DNA from: Empedobacter sp036647415
Lineage (GTDB): Bacteria > Bacteroidota > Bacteroidia > Flavobacteriales > Weeksellaceae
Length of the DNA: 64,000 nt
Direction of reading: 5' to 3'
Assembly (NCBI RefSeq): GCF_036647415.1
Contig: NZ_JAVXKG010000016.1
Span: 1 to 64,000, forward strand
The notes below the pieces were generated by a model. That model saw nothing but the letters and a program-made list of their open reading frames with translations. It did not search any database and had not been told where the DNA came from. The position numbers and the translations under genes were made by a program. Each line of letters opens with the position of its first letter. Within the stretch, counting starts at the first letter, position 1. Shown here piece by piece: positions 61,978 to 64,000 of the stretch.

Positions 61978-62949
61978 TTACTTATTCTTCAAGATTTCGT
62001 GGAAAACGGTTTGTGCAGAATATATACGATTTGTTGCCTCATCTATTACAATAGAATGATCAGAATCTAAAACCTCATCAGATACAACTACGTTACGACG
62101 AACTGGTAAACAATGCATAAATTTTCCGTTGTTTGTCAAATTCATTTTATCCATTGTTACTTCCCAATCTTTATCACCTTCGTTTTGTTGACCATAATTT
62201 TCATAAGAAGACCAATTTTTTGCATATACAAAATCGGCATCTTTCAAAGCTTCATCTTGGTCATAAGATATTATTGCTCCTTCTGTAAACTGTGTATCTA
62301 ATTCTAATCCTTTTGGTTGTACAATTGTAAAATCTACCCAATCTACCTTAGAAAACCATTGTGCAAATGAGTTAGGAACAGCTTGTGGCAAACGTTTTGG
62401 GTGCGGTGCCCAAGTCATCACAACTTTTACTTTTTTAGCTGGTTGTGTACCTGGTGTATAACCAGTTTTCTCTGCTATCGTAATTAAATCTGCAAAAGAC
62501 TGTAAAGGATGCAATGTTGCACTCTCCAAAGAAACAACAGGAACAGAAGATAACTCTTTTACTTTATTGAACATGATTTCGTTATAATCTTCATCACGAT
62601 CTACTAACTTCGGGAAAGTACGAACACCTAAAACATCACAATAAGCACTCATTACCTGTATTGCTTCTTTGATATGTTCTTGCGTATCTCCATTCATTAC
62701 AGCTCCATCAGCCATTTCTAGCGTCCAAGAATCCGAACCTGCATTCAAAACCCAAGCATTTGCGCCTAAGTTATAGGCTGCCTTGATAGAACTAAGTCGT
62801 GTACGTAAACTTGGATTAAAAAAAATTAATCCAACAGTTTTATTTTTACCAATTTCTTGTTGTGCAAACGGATTTGCTTTTATTTCTAATGCAGTTTTTA
62901 GTAATTCGTCGATGTTTTCTACATCATAAACCGAAGTAAATTGTTTCAT
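61978..62949 (-). CDS. N-acyl-L-ornithine carbamoyltransferase (ArgF' type)
   Basis: A 323-residue transcarbamylase for arginine synthesis. The carbamoyl-phosphate motif is FNPSLRTRLSS, then HPLQSFADL, TWAPHPKRLPQAVPNS and MHCLPVRRNVVVSD. This set marks the Bacteroidota/Xanthomonas enzymes that use N-acetyl- or N-succinyl-ornithine instead of ornithine. The residue that separates these two, as I recall it, reads Gln here (GDTQEHIKEA), so the acyl group is uncertain. It stands alone; no other arg gene is in the window. Confidence 0.88.
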   Translation of the reverse strand: MKQFTSVYDVENIDELLKTALEIKANPFAQQEIGKNKTVGLIFFNPSLRTRLSSIKAAYNLGANAWVLNAGSDSWTLEMADGAVMNGDTQEHIKEAIQVMSAYCDVLGVRTFPKLVDRDEDYNEIMFNKVKELSSVPVVSLESATLHPLQSFADLITIAEKTGYTPGTQPAKKVKVVMTWAPHPKRLPQAVPNSFAQWFSKVDWVDFTIVQPKGLELDTQFTEGAIISYDQDEALKDADFVYAKNWSSYENYGQQNEGDKDWEVTMDKMNLTNNGKFMHCLPVRRNVVVSDEVLDSDHSIVIDEATNRIYSAQTVFHEILKNK

Positions 62950-62982
62950 AATTGAGAAGAATCTTTTGTATTATTTGTTCTG

Positions 62983-62990
62983 CAAAATTA
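62983..62990 (-). promoter_or_regulatory. Possible TAnnTTTG element for the carbamoyltransferase gene
   Basis: TAATTTTG on the minus strand lies 33 bases before the ATG at 62949. Confidence 0.4.
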
Positions 62991-63007
62991 GTTGAAACAA
63001 ACGAGGT

Positions 63008-64000
63008 TTAAAGATTAATTGTAACTAAATTTAATATTAAATTATCCTTTTCTTTCGAAATCATCAAAACTTTATGATCATCTGTTATAGAATTTGGGGT
63101 AACATTATCTTCTGTTAATTGAAATGATTTAGAAATAAAATTAGTGTCCGAATTTGCTATTTTCAAATTGCCTGAATTTTTCTTTAAATGTTCAAATTCT
63201 AAAATATTAAGTTGTTTTTTAGTTTGATCATAATTGAAATCGACAAAAGATATTTCGTCTTTATTGTATTTTTTAAATGAAGTGAACTCGTTTTTTGAAT
63301 CAAAATTTAACAGAAAATAATTTTTTGTTTGTGAAGAATACAAATCATCTCTTTCATTTTTTAGAATAAAAGAAAATCCATTTTTGGTATCAAAACTTAT
63401 CAAGGGATTCAAATAATTTGAAACTTCATCCTTTCTTCCTATAAAAAAATCAAGCTTTGCTGTAAGTCTTAACCAACCATATAAATTTCGAGAAATTGTA
63501 GTTCCGTCCTCCTTCAATTTCCATCTATAAAATCCCGCATATTTACTCTCTATCAAATCATTATAATTTTTTGAGGGAGATTTATATAGTCCAATTAACG
63601 TAAAACCACCTTCAAATTCCTCAACTCTCGAAATATCAAGAAATTGACTGCTTTCTGTATTTACATTGATCGAAGAAATCAATTTTCCATCATCTAAATT
63701 ATAAATTTTAAGAACAGATCCTAAAAACTTTCTTTTAGACTCAAAATTACTTTCAAGTATAAAAACTTTTCCATTTTTTATGCTAATTAAATTATAAAAA
63801 CTTTGTTCTAATGAATCTCTATAATTTTTATAAATTTCCCAAATTGGACTTCCTTTTCCATCTAAAATCTCAATTTTACTTTCTCTAATTTTACTTGAAA
63901 ATAAATACACTTTTGGTAATACATAAGATTCAACAACAAAAAAAGTTTTATTATTATAAGCTATTGGTGTAACTTCTGATAAATTTTTCCCATTTTGTCC
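63008..64000 (-). CDS. Hypothetical protein, 5' end beyond the window
   Basis: The minus frame is open from the window edge at 64000 to the stop at 63008, 330 codons; the GTG at 63910 is only an internal codon. The protein is rich in beta-strand-like repeats such as NGKVFILESNFES, KIYNLDDGKLISSI and GFTLIGLYKS. This looks like a beta-propeller or other repeat domain. No family was recognised and the N-terminus is missing, so export cannot be judged. Confidence 0.6.
   Translation of the reverse strand, partial: GQNGKNLSEVTPIAYNNKTFFVVESYVLPKVYLFSSKIRESKIEILDGKGSPIWEIYKNYRDSLEQSFYNLISIKNGKVFILESNFESKRKFLGSVLKIYNLDDGKLISSINVNTESSQFLDISRVEEFEGGFTLIGLYKSPSKNYNDLIESKYAGFYRWKLKEDGTTISRNLYGWLRLTAKLDFFIGRKDEVSNYLNPLISFDTKNGFSFILKNERDDLYSSQTKNYFLLNFDSKNEFTSFKKYNKDEISFVDFNYDQTKKQLNILEFEHLKKNSGNLKIANSDTNFISKSFQLTEDNVTPNSITDDHKVLMISKEKDNLILNLVTINL

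Noticed and set aside
1..64000. CRISPR arrays, tRNA or rRNA genes, riboswitches and prophage.
   Set aside because: No regularly spaced repeats, cloverleaf-type sequences, ribosomal RNA segments or phage structural genes were seen on reading both strands.

Overview
The window looks like chromosomal DNA of a Bacteroidota member, most likely class Flavobacteriia; the family Weeksellaceae (for example an Empedobacter-like genus) is a guess from gene flavour only. The signs are strong AT bias, a fused LpxC-FabZ enzyme, the type IX secretion regulator PorX, an acylornithine-type carbamoyltransferase, DUF4230 and DUF6428 proteins, and several gene starts preceded by the Bacteroidota promoter element TAnnTTTG. 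No tRNA, rRNA, CRISPR array, prophage or intact transposase was seen.

Left part (1 to about 9.5 kb): an accessory patch. It holds an ArsR regulator with a DUF6428 partner, a nitroreductase / NAD(P)H-binding / SnoaL cluster divergent from an HxlR regulator, a PLP decarboxylase, and a DHA2 drug exporter divergent from a second HxlR regulator, then small oxidoreductase or VOC genes. The patch carries scars: two short remnants that look like AraC-type gene ends, an internally deleted copy of the NAD(P)H-binding gene, and a MITE-like repeat. Palindromes suited to the local regulators lie in the divergent promoters.

Core part (9.6 to about 40.9 kb): envelope and housekeeping genes. Lipid A genes lpxD, lpxC-fabZ and lpxA run together with efp. 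A PorX-tsaE-alanine dehydrogenase-DUF4258 operon follows, then a porin, an S9 peptidase, an MBL phosphodiesterase, purine nucleoside phosphorylase with lpxK, a DUF4230/thioredoxin pair, an M14 peptidase, a GNAT-like protein, a YugP-type protease, a CPA1 antiporter, an acyl-CoA ligase, a MATE exporter, a nitronate monooxygenase and TesB.

Right part (40.9 to 64 kb): two tandem paralogous copies of a tripartite efflux operon (TolC-like, HlyD-like, MFS), with one divergent AraC-type regulator at the far end. The two operon promoters share a conserved box at the same distance from the -10-like element. A 203-bp MITE-like element with perfect 17-bp inverted ends and an 11-bp direct flanking repeat sits between the inner operon's last gene and its terminator. 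Further right are FMN reductase, OsmC, VOC and SRPBCC proteins, an HD-Pycsar-effector-type membrane protein, a very large metallophosphoesterase-beta-barrel lipoprotein, a GAF protein, YaaA, an Sua5/YciO-type protein, the ornithine-type carbamoyltransferase and a gene cut by the window end.

The most unusual items are the three-copy MITE-like family, whose copies all lie just downstream of a minus-strand stop codon; the tandem efflux duplication with a shared regulatory box; an unlisted 45-residue membrane peptide gene; and the HD-PycTM protein without an adjacent cyclase.
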